DNA of 64,000 nt from Bernardetia sp. ABR2-2B (GTDB lineage: Bacteria > Bacteroidota > Bacteroidia > Cytophagales > Bernardetiaceae), in the NCBI RefSeq assembly GCF_037126435.1, contig NZ_CP147020.1:3948001-4012000 (forward strand). The letters run 5' to 3'. Both the position numbers and the translations under genes were made by a program. How positions within the stretch are numbered: the stretch's first letter is position 1; the number at the start of each line of letters is the position of its first letter. Shown here in pieces: positions 44,146 to 53,538 of the stretch. The notes beneath the pieces are model-generated. The model did not search any database. It worked only from the letters and a program-made list of their open reading frames with translations, and was not told the DNA's origin.

Positions 44146-45498
44146 TTGGATATACAAGGAGTAATTATTGGCATTTTGCAGCTTTTGGGCTCACTTTCTA
44201 TTTTAGTAGGATTGCACGAACTGGGACATTTGTTGGCAGCAAAGTATTTTGGAGTGAGAGTAGAAAAATTTTCTATTGGTTTTCCTCCTAAAATATTTGG
44301 TTTTAAATACGGAGAGACAGAATATTGTCTGAGTGCTTTGCCTTTGGGTGGCTACGTCAAAATAACAGGAATGATAGATGAGTCTTTAGATACTGACCAA
44401 ATGAAAGGCGAACCTCAACCCTATGAGTTTCGCTCAAAACCAGCGTGGCAGCGTCTTATTATTATGTTAGGTGGTGTTATTTTCAACGTCGTTTTGGGTA
44501 TTTTGATAATGGTTGCGATTGCCTTTACTTACGGCGAAAAATACATTCCGATAGAGGAAGTAAATAAATACGGAATTGAAGTAAATGATTTAGGAAAAAG
44601 CCTAGGACTTCAAACAGGTGATAAAATTATTAATATCAATGGAGAAACTCCAAAGTCATTTAAAGATTTATTAGACCCTGCTTTTATCTTAAATGATGAT
44701 TCATATTATACCATCGAAAGAAATGGTCAGCAGAAAAAAATTCCAATTACAAGTGAGTTTTTGCAAATTTATAGCTCGGATAAAGATGAAGCAAAAGCAT
44801 TTATGACAATGCGTGAATCAAAATATCCTTTTACAATTGGAGCAATAGCACCAGATAGAAATGCAGAAAAAGCAGGACTGAAATCAAAAGATAAAGTCAT
44901 AAAAGTAAATGAAACTGTAACAACAGACTTCGAAGTTTTCCAAAAACTTCTACATCAAAATGCAGGAAAAACACTTACTTTTGTAGTGGAAAGAGATGGA
45001 AAAACAATGAATTTGCCTGTGAGTGTGGCTGCTGATAGTACAATTGGAGTTGGAATAAGTTATGAAATCAACTTTGTAGAACGTCCATATAGTCTTACAG
45101 AATCTTTAGAAGTAGGTACAAAATCGGCTTTTGGAGTAATTGGTGTACAAGCAATGGCATACAAAAAAATGGCAAAAGGCGATATTAATGCCTCTGATTC
45201 ATTGAGTGGCCCTATTGGAATGGTTATGATTTTTGGAATGGAATTCGATGCTTATCGTTTTTGGAGAATTACAGGGTTTTTGTCAATGGTTTTGGCATTT
45301 ATGAATCTTTTACCAATTCCTGCCCTTGATGGTGGACACGTTATGTTCCTTCTTTATGAAATGATTACGGGTCGTCCTCCTTCGGACAAATTCTTAGAAA
45401 TTGCTCAAAAAATAGGAATGGTAATTATTCTTTGTCTTATGATTTTTGTTTTTGGAAACGATATTTGGAAACTAATAAAAGCTGGACTCAACTTATAA
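44146..45498 (+). CDS. rseP: RIP zinc metalloprotease RseP
   Basis: This site-2 intramembrane protease cleaves anti-sigma factors and remnant signal peptides. The 450-residue protein has HELGH (24-28) in the first membrane helix, two PDZ-like regions (about 120-200 and 215-300) and the second active-site segment MNLLPIPALDGGHV (about 385-398) near the C-terminal helices. The start is TTG at 44146: an in-frame stop lies two codons upstream and no ATG precedes the first helix. No anti-sigma or sigma gene is adjacent. A 16-bp terminator hairpin follows. Confidence 0.96.
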   Translation: MDIQGVIIGILQLLGSLSILVGLHELGHLLAAKYFGVRVEKFSIGFPPKIFGFKYGETEYCLSALPLGGYVKITGMIDESLDTDQMKGEPQPYEFRSKPAWQRLIIMLGGVIFNVVLGILIMVAIAFTYGEKYIPIEEVNKYGIEVNDLGKSLGLQTGDKIININGETPKSFKDLLDPAFILNDDSYYTIERNGQQKKIPITSEFLQIYSSDKDEAKAFMTMRESKYPFTIGAIAPDRNAEKAGLKSKDKVIKVNETVTTDFEVFQKLLHQNAGKTLTFVVERDGKTMNLPVSVAADSTIGVGISYEINFVERPYSLTESLEVGTKSAFGVIGVQAMAYKKMAKGDINASDSLSGPIGMVMIFGMEFDAYRFWRITGFLSMVLAFMNLLPIPALDGGHVMFLLYEMITGRPPSDKFLEIAQKIGMVIILCLMIFVFGNDIWKLIKAGLNL

Positions 45499-45559
45499 GA
45501 ATTTAGAGTTCTGTTGTTGTTGGTGTCTTACCAATAACAAAATAGTATAAGTTTATTAC

Positions 45560-45609
45560 AAGGCTAAAAGGATAATCTATGAATATGATTCATTTATCTT
45601 TTTAGCCTT
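45560..45609 (+). terminator. Terminator hairpin after rseP
   Basis: A 16-bp stem with one G-U pair (45560-45575 with 45594-45609, aaggctaaaag... / ...tttttagcctt) has an 18-base loop, about 60 bases after the stop. Confidence 0.75.
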
Positions 45610-45658
45610 CTTCAATTTTAATTATTAACCCTTCTTTAAACCTTAAATATTTAGCTTT

Positions 45659-46246
45659 ATGAAAATTATTCAATTCCTTTTGTATCTTTTTTTTATTACT
45701 CTTCCGTTTCAAAATTCTCTCTTTGCTCAAGATGAAAATTCAGAAAGTAGTAGTGATACGCTTTCAAGTTCTTCGATAGACCCTTATAATTTTGAAGCTC
45801 AATTTGATTATCAAGGCTCTAGTTATAAATATTCAGTTTCTGAAAAGGGAGATGACTGGTATAGTTTGGTTATTTGGAGAAAAAATACACTCTTAGAAGG
45901 AGAAGCCAAAATGATGGAGGTTTATTCTAGTCATATTATGATTGAAGATGAAATGAAGGCAACTAACAACAAAAATGCTCGTGTTCGAATTCGTTATGCA
46001 GAAAAACAAGGATATGTATGGAAACCTTATGAACACGATTTTATGCAAGTAATATTTTTATTTGATACACAAAAAATAAATTACGCTCCTTTTGGTGCAA
46101 AGATGATAGACCGAAGCAAACACAGTAATATTCCAAATGATAAATTGGTTCTATCTTTTGATAATAAAACCTTCACACTTGGAGATGCCGTCAAGACAAG
46201 CATTGAGTTTTTTATAATGAAATATCCAAAGCTATTTTATATGTAA
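45659..46246 (+). CDS. Exported protein of unknown function
   Basis: The 195-residue protein has a signal peptide (MKIIQFLLYLFFITLPFQNSLFAQ) followed by an acidic, serine-rich linker (DENSESSSDTLSSSS). The mature part is beta-rich, with YNFEAQFDYQGSSYKY and VRIRYAEKQGYVWKPY. No family is recognised. It is a single gene between the rseP terminator and the large T9SS gene. Confidence 0.7.
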   Translation: MKIIQFLLYLFFITLPFQNSLFAQDENSESSSDTLSSSSIDPYNFEAQFDYQGSSYKYSVSEKGDDWYSLVIWRKNTLLEGEAKMMEVYSSHIMIEDEMKATNNKNARVRIRYAEKQGYVWKPYEHDFMQVIFLFDTQKINYAPFGAKMIDRSKHSNIPNDKLVLSFDNKTFTLGDAVKTSIEFFIMKYPKLFYM

Positions 46247-46635
46247 GGCTGAATTAATTTATAAAAACAAATAAAATTAAAGAAGCATTTCACAAAACTA
46301 TATCGTCTTTGTAGAAACGATATTAGAAAATGACTATATTTGTTATATGCTTTTTTGAAGGTTGATATAATAGAATTTCAAATCTACTTATACCTTCTGA
46401 TTCAGAGTTTTTATATATAAGCTACTGGTATTTTCAAATAACTCGTTTTTTTGATACTATTAGCTCTATTACTCTTCTGAAAATCAAAATTATAACTCAC
46501 TAAAAATAGATTGATTAAAAACTAAATAATCTCAATTTTGAGATAAAATTAGCCTTTTAACAATTATTATAAAATAGTATTTTTACTTGATTTTTGATTA
46601 ATTTTTAATCTAAAGTCGTTCAATTCTTTCTACAA
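46247..46635. other. Intergenic region ahead of the large T9SS type-B gene
   Basis: About 390 AT-rich bases hold no readable gene. The promoter of the downstream gene should be here, but I found no convincing TTTG/TAnnTTTG pair and no repeat. Confidence 0.4.
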
Positions 46636-49600
46636 ATGAAAAAAAATCTCTTTTCGTTTCTTCTCTTGTCTTTGGTTTGGCTAATTTGTTTAATGCCTTT
46701 TGCTTCCTTTGCACAAGACAATATAAACTCTCCTTTCTCAAATCATTCTGTTTCTGATAAGCACAACCATACAAAAGAAGCAGCTATGAACGCTCCAAAG
46801 GCGAAAACACCACTTACTTTTATAGAGAATAAAAATCAATGGGATGATGTGGTAAAATATAGAGCAAGTATTCCGTCAGGCTTTTTATTTATTCGTCAAA
46901 ACTCTTTACAATATTCTTTCTACGATGCGAATGCTTTAAAATTGATACATGCTCATGGAGAAGAAGAACATGAAGGACACGAGCCTAATGAAGAAATTTC
47001 TTCTACCATAAAAGCACATTCTTTTGAGGTAGCGTTCGAAAACTCTAATCCTTCTCCTCAGATTATTTCTGAACAGGTCAATGAAACCAAATTTAATTAT
47101 ATTTTAGGAAATGACCCTAGTAGATGGGCAGAGAATACAAGAGGCTTTGGAGAACTTACTTACAAAGATTTATATCCAAATATTGACCTTCATTTATATT
47201 TGAAGGAAGATAATCTAAAATATGATTTTATTGTTTCTGCTGGTGCAAACCCTTCAAAAATAGGAATGAATTATAAGTATGCTGATAAAGTAAGTTTGGA
47301 AAGTGGGCATTTGCATATCCAAACGTCTGTCAATGAAGTTATCGAACAAGCTCCTTATTCCTATCAAATTATTGATGGAAAGAAAGTAGAAGTTCCTTCA
47401 AAGTTTGTTCTTAAATATGCAAAAGATAATAAAAAAGGTAAATCTCCTCAAGTTACTTTTGAGTTTCCAGAAGGCTATAATAAAAAATATGAACTTATTA
47501 TTGACCCAATCTTGATTTTTTCTACTTTTTCAGGAGCTTCTTCAGACAACTGGGGAAATACAGCTACGTATGATGATGCAGGAAATTTATATTCTGGAGG
47601 TACTTCTTTTGGTGGTGGTTTTCCCATTACAACTGGAGCTTTTGACGTTGATTTTGGGGGAGAAGTAGATGTAGCTATTTTGAAATACAACTCACAAGGA
47701 ACAGGTATTTTTTATGCTACTTTTTTAGGTGGAAGTTCTTCAGATGTTCCTTCTAGTATGGTTGTAAATAGTAGAAACGAGTTGATAATATTAGGTACGA
47801 CAGGTTCTTCAAACTTTCCTACGACCTCTGGCTCTTATGATAATACATTTGATGGAGGGACAAATACAAGTGTAATAGGCTATGATTTTGATAATGGCTC
47901 TGATATTTTTGTGTCTAAGCTTAACTCAAGTGGAACTAGACTTGTAGGTTCTACTTTTTTGGGTGGGCAGGGCAATGATGGAATCAACTCTCTTGGTTTT
48001 GATGTTTTTGTGGATAATCCTTTGGTCAAAAATTACGGAGATGAGATTAGAGCAGAGATAAATATTGATAATTTAGATAATATTTACATTGCCAGTACGA
48101 CCAACTCAAATAATTTTCCATTAGTCTCAGCACACCGAACCACTTTTCAAGGAAGACAAGAAGGGGTAGGCGCAAAATTTGACCCTACGCTAAGTTCACT
48201 TTTATGGAGTACATATATTGGAGGAAATGGCATAGATGCTGCTTTTGGAATCCAACTTTCACAAAGAGGAGATATTTATGTAGTGGGTGGAACATTGAGT
48301 AATGACTTGATTACACACGCAGCTACAATGGAAAGTAATTATAGAGGAGAAATAGATGGTTTTATAGTTCGTTATGCTTCTAATTTTGCGTGGCAAGGAG
48401 CAAGTTATTTAGGAACTCCATTCTATGACCAAGCCTATTATGTAGATGTTGATGAGAGTGGTTCTGTCTATATTTTTGGACAGACACAAGGCTCTCAGCC
48501 TGTTACATCAGGCGTATATTCTAATGCTAGAGGTGGATTATTTATTCGTAAAGTATCTTCTAATCTTAATAATATTGTTTGGGCAACAACTATTGGAAGC
48601 CAAGACTTTGAGCCTAATATTACACCTACGGCTTTTATGGTAAATGACTGTGGATATATCTATTTGGCAGGTTGGGGAAGCCCTAGAATTTATCAAGGAA
48701 GACCTTCAAACTATTTATCAAACATCAATACAACAGGGTTGCCTATTACTTCTAATGCGTTGCAAAGTACGACAGATGGAAATGATTTTTATACAATGAT
48801 TTTGGATGAGAATGCTCAAAGTTTAGTCTATGGAAGTTTCTTTGGAGGAAGTGGAGAAGGAAGGGAACATGTAGATGGAGGAACAAGCCGTTTTGATAAA
48901 AAAACAGGAACTATCTATCAAGCTGTCTGTGCATGTAGTGGAAGTGGTTTTACTACTACCCCTGGAGCATTTTCTAATCAAAATAATTCTAGTAATTGTA
49001 ATAATGCAGCCTTCAAAATAGAAATGGGCATCTTAAAAGCTGATTTCGATACGAATGACGGAGTGCTTAGTGGCTGTGTTCCTTTTTCAACTACGTTTGT
49101 AAATCAAAGTGTTGAAGGAGTTACCTATGAATGGGATTTTGGAGGTTTAGGAGTTTCTACACAAGACGATAATGTTCCTTTTACATTTGATGTTGCAGGA
49201 ACGTATCAAGTTAGATTAATAGCTACCAACCCTATTCTTTGTATTAAGAAAGATACAGCTTATCTTGAAATTGTTGTTTCACCTGCTGATTTTACTATTT
49301 CACCTGATGTAACTATTTGTAGAGGAGAATCAACACAATTAGAAGCTACTGGAGGAGTGAATTATCTTTGGACACCAACAACAGGATTATCTGACCCTAC
49401 CATCGCAAACCCTATTGCAAGTCCGACCACCACTACAACTTATTCACTAACGACAGAAACAGCAGCAGGTTGTCGTGGAAATCTTACCACTACGGTAACT
49501 GTTTTGCCAGAACTCATTGCTAGTTTTGGTCTGACGCTTGGAGATGTTTGTGATGGAGATTCTACTGTCAGTATTATCAATACCAGTCAAAATGCTACTT

Positions 49601-52374
49601 CTTATCTTTGGGATTTTGGAAATGGACAAACTTCAACAGCACAAAATCCACCAACTCAAAGTTATTCATCAGGAACTTATACAATTAGATTAATAGCTAC
49701 TAATGCACTTTGTAATGCTAAAGATACCGTTGAAAGACAATTTGTGATTGATACAGATACATTTGATTTCAATTTTTCATCAGATACCACAATTTGTTTT
49801 GGAGAATCTGTACAACTTAATGTAACTGGAGGAGATTCTTATCAATGGACACCAGCAACAGGATTGAATGATGCAACTATTGGAAATCCGATTGCTTCAC
49901 CTACTGAAACAACAACTTATACAATAAAAGTAGTAGGAAGTAGTGGTTGTGAAGAAGAACGTCAAATTCAAGTGGTTGTGGCAGAAGAAATGATTCCAAA
50001 CTTTGATATTGTACAATCTACTGATTGTAATGAAGCTGGTAGAATAGAACTTGTAAATAATACAGTTGGAGCTGATTCTTATCTTTGGGACTTTGGAAAC
50101 GGACAAACCTCTACACAACAAAACCCATCTGTTCAGAGCTATACAGCAGGAACATATATCATAAAATTAGTAACTGAAAGTGAATCTTGTAACGACAAAG
50201 ATTCTGTCGAAAAGCAAATTGTAATTACTCAAGATGCTTTTATTTATAACATAAAAGATACTACAATTTGTGAAGGACAATCTGTACAGTTTGATGTAAC
50301 TGGAGGAGCTTCTTATCAATGGACACCAATAACAGGATTAAGCAATGCAACTATTGGAAATCCAATTGCTTCTCCTGCCGAAACAACTGTTTATACTGTA
50401 CAGGTAACAGGAAGCAATGGCTGTCAAGAAGAACGTCAAGTAGAAATAGTAGTTGGAGAAGAAATAGTTCCAAGTTTTGATATTGTGCAATCTACTGATT
50501 GTGCTGAAATAGGCAAAATAGAACTTGTAAATAATACAGTTGGAGCTGATTCTTACCTTTGGGACTTTGGAAATGGAGAAACATCTACGCAAGAAAATCC
50601 AACTATTCAAAATTATGTAGCAGGAACATATACTATAAAATTAATCATCGAAAGTGAGGCGTGTAACCCTATAGATTCAATCGAAAAACAAATTGTAATT
50701 ACTGAAGATACTTTCGTTTATGATATGGATGATGCTACAATTTGTACTGGACAATCTGTGCAATTTAATGTAACTGGAGGAGTTTCTTATCAATGGACAC
50801 CAACGGCAGGATTGAGCGACCCAACTATCGGAAATCCAATTGCTTCACCTACCGAAACAACTGTTTATACTGTACAGGTAACAGGAAGTAACGGTTGCCA
50901 AGAAGAGCGTCAAGTAGAAATAGTAGTTGGAGAAGAGATAGTTCCAAACTTCGACATTGTGCAATCTAATGAGTGTGCCGAATTTCCAACAATTAGTATA
51001 ATAAATAATACCGTTGGAGCAACTTCTTATCTTTGGGACTTTGGAAATGGAGAAACTTCAACAGCACAAAATCCTACAAATATAGCATATAGCACAGATG
51101 GAAAATATAGAATCAAATTGATATTAAATAATATTGCTTGTTCAGATTCTCTTGTTAAAGAACTTGATTACTTTACAAACGATTTCTTTATCTCTCCAGA
51201 TAATTCTATCTGTTTAGGTCAGTCTTTACCTTTAGAAGTTGGAAGTGGCATTTCTTATCAATGGACACCAACAGCAGGATTGAGCGACCCAACTATTGCA
51301 AATCCAATTGCTTCACCTACCGAAACGACAACCTATACAGTCAGTATCACAACTGCAAGTGGTTGTATCAAAGAAGAAGAAGTAACAATTACTGTTTTGG
51401 AAGAATTAAAGCCTGATTTTGATGTTATTATTTTAGATAGATGTGATAAGATACCAATTGTAGAAATAGTAAATAATTCGGTAGGAGCAACTTCTTTCTT
51501 TTGGGATTTTGGAGATGGAAGAACCTCAACGCTTCGCAATCCTCCTTCTTTTCAATATGCTAGTGAAGGTGTTTATCCAATTACATTAAGAGTAGAAAAT
51601 TCGCTGTGTCAAGATTCCACACAAAATGACGCAAATTCAGTCATTGATGATAATAATATATTCTTGTCATCAATCAAAATGCCTGAAAGCCCAACAATTT
51701 GTAGAGGTGAAAATGCACAGCTTAATGTAGAAGGTGGAAATGCTTTTGAATGGACACCAGCAACAGGATTGAGCGACCCAACTATCAGAAATCCAATTGC
51801 TTCGCCAGACCAGACAACTATCTATAATGTTCGAATTTCTAACCTTGATGGAGGTTGTTTTACAGATAGTACGGTTACGGTTACAGTAGTTGATAAGTTG
51901 GTTCTTGATTTTGATATTCAACATTCGCCTGAGTGTGGCGCACCAGCAACGATTCTTTTTAATGGGAAAAATACTGGAAGTGGCGATTGGATTTGGGATT
52001 TAGGAAATGGAGAAACTATCAATGTCTCAAACCCAACAGAATATACTTATACAGAAGCAGGAACTTATACAATCACTTTGAAGGCTTCGAACGGAGTTTG
52101 CGACCAAGAACAGACCACAACAGTTACCGTTGATAATGTATTGCCTCCTAATGTAATTACACCAAATGGAGATGGATTGAATGAGACTTTTGTATTAGAC
52201 AAAGCAAATGCAGGTTGGAAACTTCAAATTTATGACCGTTGGGGAACAGAAGTTTTCTCGGCCGATGACTACAACAACGACTGGGGAAGTAAAGCCAAAC
52301 CAGCTATGTATTATTACTACTTAACTTCTCCTGATGGAGATACATGTAGAGGTTGGATTCATGTTTTGCAGTAA
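46636..52374 (+). CDS. Giant exported protein with SBBP and PKD repeats and a T9SS type-B (gliding-associated) C-terminus
   Basis: The 1912-residue protein has a signal peptide (ends near SFAQ, residue 27). Next comes a conserved N-terminal region (FIENKNQWDDVVKYRASIPSG, about 62-290), as in other Cytophagales SBBP proteins, then beta-propeller repeats with STFLGGSSSD-like units (about 295-800). After that are five units of about 157-159 residues, each an Ig-like part (VQLNVTGGxSYQWTPxTGL, IGNPIASPTETT) plus a PKD part (SYLWDFGNGxTSTxQNP). The C-terminal 80 residues (NVITPNGDGLNETF, LQIYDRWGTEVF) are the T9SS type-B sorting domain. It is probably a surface adhesin or matrix protein. Confidence 0.92.
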   Translation: MKKNLFSFLLLSLVWLICLMPFASFAQDNINSPFSNHSVSDKHNHTKEAAMNAPKAKTPLTFIENKNQWDDVVKYRASIPSGFLFIRQNSLQYSFYDANALKLIHAHGEEEHEGHEPNEEISSTIKAHSFEVAFENSNPSPQIISEQVNETKFNYILGNDPSRWAENTRGFGELTYKDLYPNIDLHLYLKEDNLKYDFIVSAGANPSKIGMNYKYADKVSLESGHLHIQTSVNEVIEQAPYSYQIIDGKKVEVPSKFVLKYAKDNKKGKSPQVTFEFPEGYNKKYELIIDPILIFSTFSGASSDNWGNTATYDDAGNLYSGGTSFGGGFPITTGAFDVDFGGEVDVAILKYNSQGTGIFYATFLGGSSSDVPSSMVVNSRNELIILGTTGSSNFPTTSGSYDNTFDGGTNTSVIGYDFDNGSDIFVSKLNSSGTRLVGSTFLGGQGNDGINSLGFDVFVDNPLVKNYGDEIRAEINIDNLDNIYIASTTNSNNFPLVSAHRTTFQGRQEGVGAKFDPTLSSLLWSTYIGGNGIDAAFGIQLSQRGDIYVVGGTLSNDLITHAATMESNYRGEIDGFIVRYASNFAWQGASYLGTPFYDQAYYVDVDESGSVYIFGQTQGSQPVTSGVYSNARGGLFIRKVSSNLNNIVWATTIGSQDFEPNITPTAFMVNDCGYIYLAGWGSPRIYQGRPSNYLSNINTTGLPITSNALQSTTDGNDFYTMILDENAQSLVYGSFFGGSGEGREHVDGGTSRFDKKTGTIYQAVCACSGSGFTTTPGAFSNQNNSSNCNNAAFKIEMGILKADFDTNDGVLSGCVPFSTTFVNQSVEGVTYEWDFGGLGVSTQDDNVPFTFDVAGTYQVRLIATNPILCIKKDTAYLEIVVSPADFTISPDVTICRGESTQLEATGGVNYLWTPTTGLSDPTIANPIASPTTTTTYSLTTETAAGCRGNLTTTVTVLPELIASFGLTLGDVCDGDSTVSIINTSQNATSYLWDFGNGQTSTAQNPPTQSYSSGTYTIRLIATNALCNAKDTVERQFVIDTDTFDFNFSSDTTICFGESVQLNVTGGDSYQWTPATGLNDATIGNPIASPTETTTYTIKVVGSSGCEEERQIQVVVAEEMIPNFDIVQSTDCNEAGRIELVNNTVGADSYLWDFGNGQTSTQQNPSVQSYTAGTYIIKLVTESESCNDKDSVEKQIVITQDAFIYNIKDTTICEGQSVQFDVTGGASYQWTPITGLSNATIGNPIASPAETTVYTVQVTGSNGCQEERQVEIVVGEEIVPSFDIVQSTDCAEIGKIELVNNTVGADSYLWDFGNGETSTQENPTIQNYVAGTYTIKLIIESEACNPIDSIEKQIVITEDTFVYDMDDATICTGQSVQFNVTGGVSYQWTPTAGLSDPTIGNPIASPTETTVYTVQVTGSNGCQEERQVEIVVGEEIVPNFDIVQSNECAEFPTISIINNTVGATSYLWDFGNGETSTAQNPTNIAYSTDGKYRIKLILNNIACSDSLVKELDYFTNDFFISPDNSICLGQSLPLEVGSGISYQWTPTAGLSDPTIANPIASPTETTTYTVSITTASGCIKEEEVTITVLEELKPDFDVIILDRCDKIPIVEIVNNSVGATSFFWDFGDGRTSTLRNPPSFQYASEGVYPITLRVENSLCQDSTQNDANSVIDDNNIFLSSIKMPESPTICRGENAQLNVEGGNAFEWTPATGLSDPTIRNPIASPDQTTIYNVRISNLDGGCFTDSTVTVTVVDKLVLDFDIQHSPECGAPATILFNGKNTGSGDWIWDLGNGETINVSNPTEYTYTEAGTYTITLKASNGVCDQEQTTTVTVDNVLPPNVITPNGDGLNETFVLDKANAGWKLQIYDRWGTEVFSADDYNNDWGSKAKPAMYYYYLTSPDGDTCRGWIHVLQ

Positions 52375-52398
52375 AAGGCTGAAAATATAGTAACAGAA

Positions 52399-52435
52399 AA
52401 ATCCCTTCAAATTTGTTTTGAAGGGATTTTTTAAA
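52399..52435 (+). terminator. Rho-independent terminator after the T9SS type-B gene
   Basis: A 13-bp perfect stem (52399-52411 with 52417-52429, aaatcccttcaaa / tttgaagggattt) with a T-run, about 25 bases after the stop. Confidence 0.9.
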
Positions 52436-52552
52436 GTTAAATTTCTCTAAAAAAGGCATTTTTTACTTAATAAAATAAGACGATACTGCTATAAATACGT
52501 CTTAAAAGCAAGCTTATTCATTAATAACAAAAAACACTAAACAATATTTATA

Positions 52553-53404
52553 ATGAAAAATCACTTCAAAATCTATCTCTTACCTTTCCTAATGTTACTT
52601 CTTTTTTCAACTTCTTGTAGCCTAGTTGATAGTGTTTGTAAAGATGGGCAGGGAGAAGTAATAACTCAAAGTAGAATAGTTTCTTCATTTGAAGCCATCG
52701 AATCGAAAGGAAGTTTTACTGTAAATATTTTTCAAGATTCTAGTATCAAAACACAGTCTGTATCTATTTCAGCACAAGAAAATATCATTGACCTTATCCA
52801 AACAAATATCGTAGGAAATAGCCTTATTATTGACAATGACGAATGCTATAATACCAATGAAGAGGTAATCATTGAGGTTCGTACTCCAGTGCTTTCTCAA
52901 ATTGTTTTGAGTGGTTCTGGAAATATTATTTTGCAAGATATAGCTCGTATTAGCAATGCAGAGAATATAGAAAATTTAGAATTTATTTTAAATGGTTCAG
53001 GTAATATCCGTACGACACCAAATAATCCTGTCATAACAACAGGAAATTGTACTGCAAAACTAAAAGGTTCTGGAGATATTGAATTGGATTTGGAGGTAGC
53101 AAATAAAGTAACTGCTATTCTTGAAGGCTCAGGAACTATTCTTTTCAGAGGAACAGCTGCAGAAAATGCTCTAAATGTTAGTGGCTCTGGAAATATCCAA
53201 GCATTTTTATTACCTGTCCTGACAAGTACAGCAGAAATAGTTGGTTCTGGAATTATTGAACTAACAGCGACAGATGATGTAAATACTCCTTCACAAGCAA
53301 CCCTAAATGCACAAGTAAGTGGAAGTGGAATCGTCCGTGTAAAAGGTAATGCAGGAGTTCAATGGAATGTATCAGGTTCAGGTAAAATTGAAAAAGTAGA
53401 GTAG
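52553..53404 (+). CDS. Head-GIN-domain (DUF2807) lipoprotein
   Basis: The 283-residue protein has a lipobox (LFSTSC, cysteine at about 22) and a right-handed beta-helix-like body with recurring LxGSGxI turns (VLSGSGNIIL, LNGSGNIRT, LKGSGDIELD, LEGSGTIL, VSGSGNIQA, VSGSGIVRVKG). The region IVSSFEAIESKGSFTVNIFQ near 43-62 is the family start. DUF2807 'head GIN' proteins are common surface or periplasmic proteins in Bacteroidota, of unknown function. It is monocistronic, with a terminator downstream. Confidence 0.9.
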   Translation: MKNHFKIYLLPFLMLLLFSTSCSLVDSVCKDGQGEVITQSRIVSSFEAIESKGSFTVNIFQDSSIKTQSVSISAQENIIDLIQTNIVGNSLIIDNDECYNTNEEVIIEVRTPVLSQIVLSGSGNIILQDIARISNAENIENLEFILNGSGNIRTTPNNPVITTGNCTAKLKGSGDIELDLEVANKVTAILEGSGTILFRGTAAENALNVSGSGNIQAFLLPVLTSTAEIVGSGIIELTATDDVNTPSQATLNAQVSGSGIVRVKGNAGVQWNVSGSGKIEKVE

Positions 53405-53478
53405 TGTAATAAAGTAGGATTATTCAAATAATAAAATTGATAGTTTTTTTAAATAGTCAAAATAATTTTGTAATTTAT

Positions 53479-53511
53479 AGCATAATCTTCTGAAAAGGTT
53501 ATGCTTTTTTA
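53479..53511 (+). terminator. Terminator after the head-GIN gene
   Basis: An 11-bp stem with one G-U pair (53479-53489 with 53495-53505, agcataatctt / aaggttatgct) and a T-run lie about 75 bases after the stop. Confidence 0.8.
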
Positions 53512-53538
53512 TTAAAAACTCTTGATGAATCTCTACCA

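Noticed and set aside
49300-51950. The periodic repeats as a possible CRISPR array
   Set aside because: The period is about 470 bases and the repeats encode PKD/Ig domains in frame within one gene.
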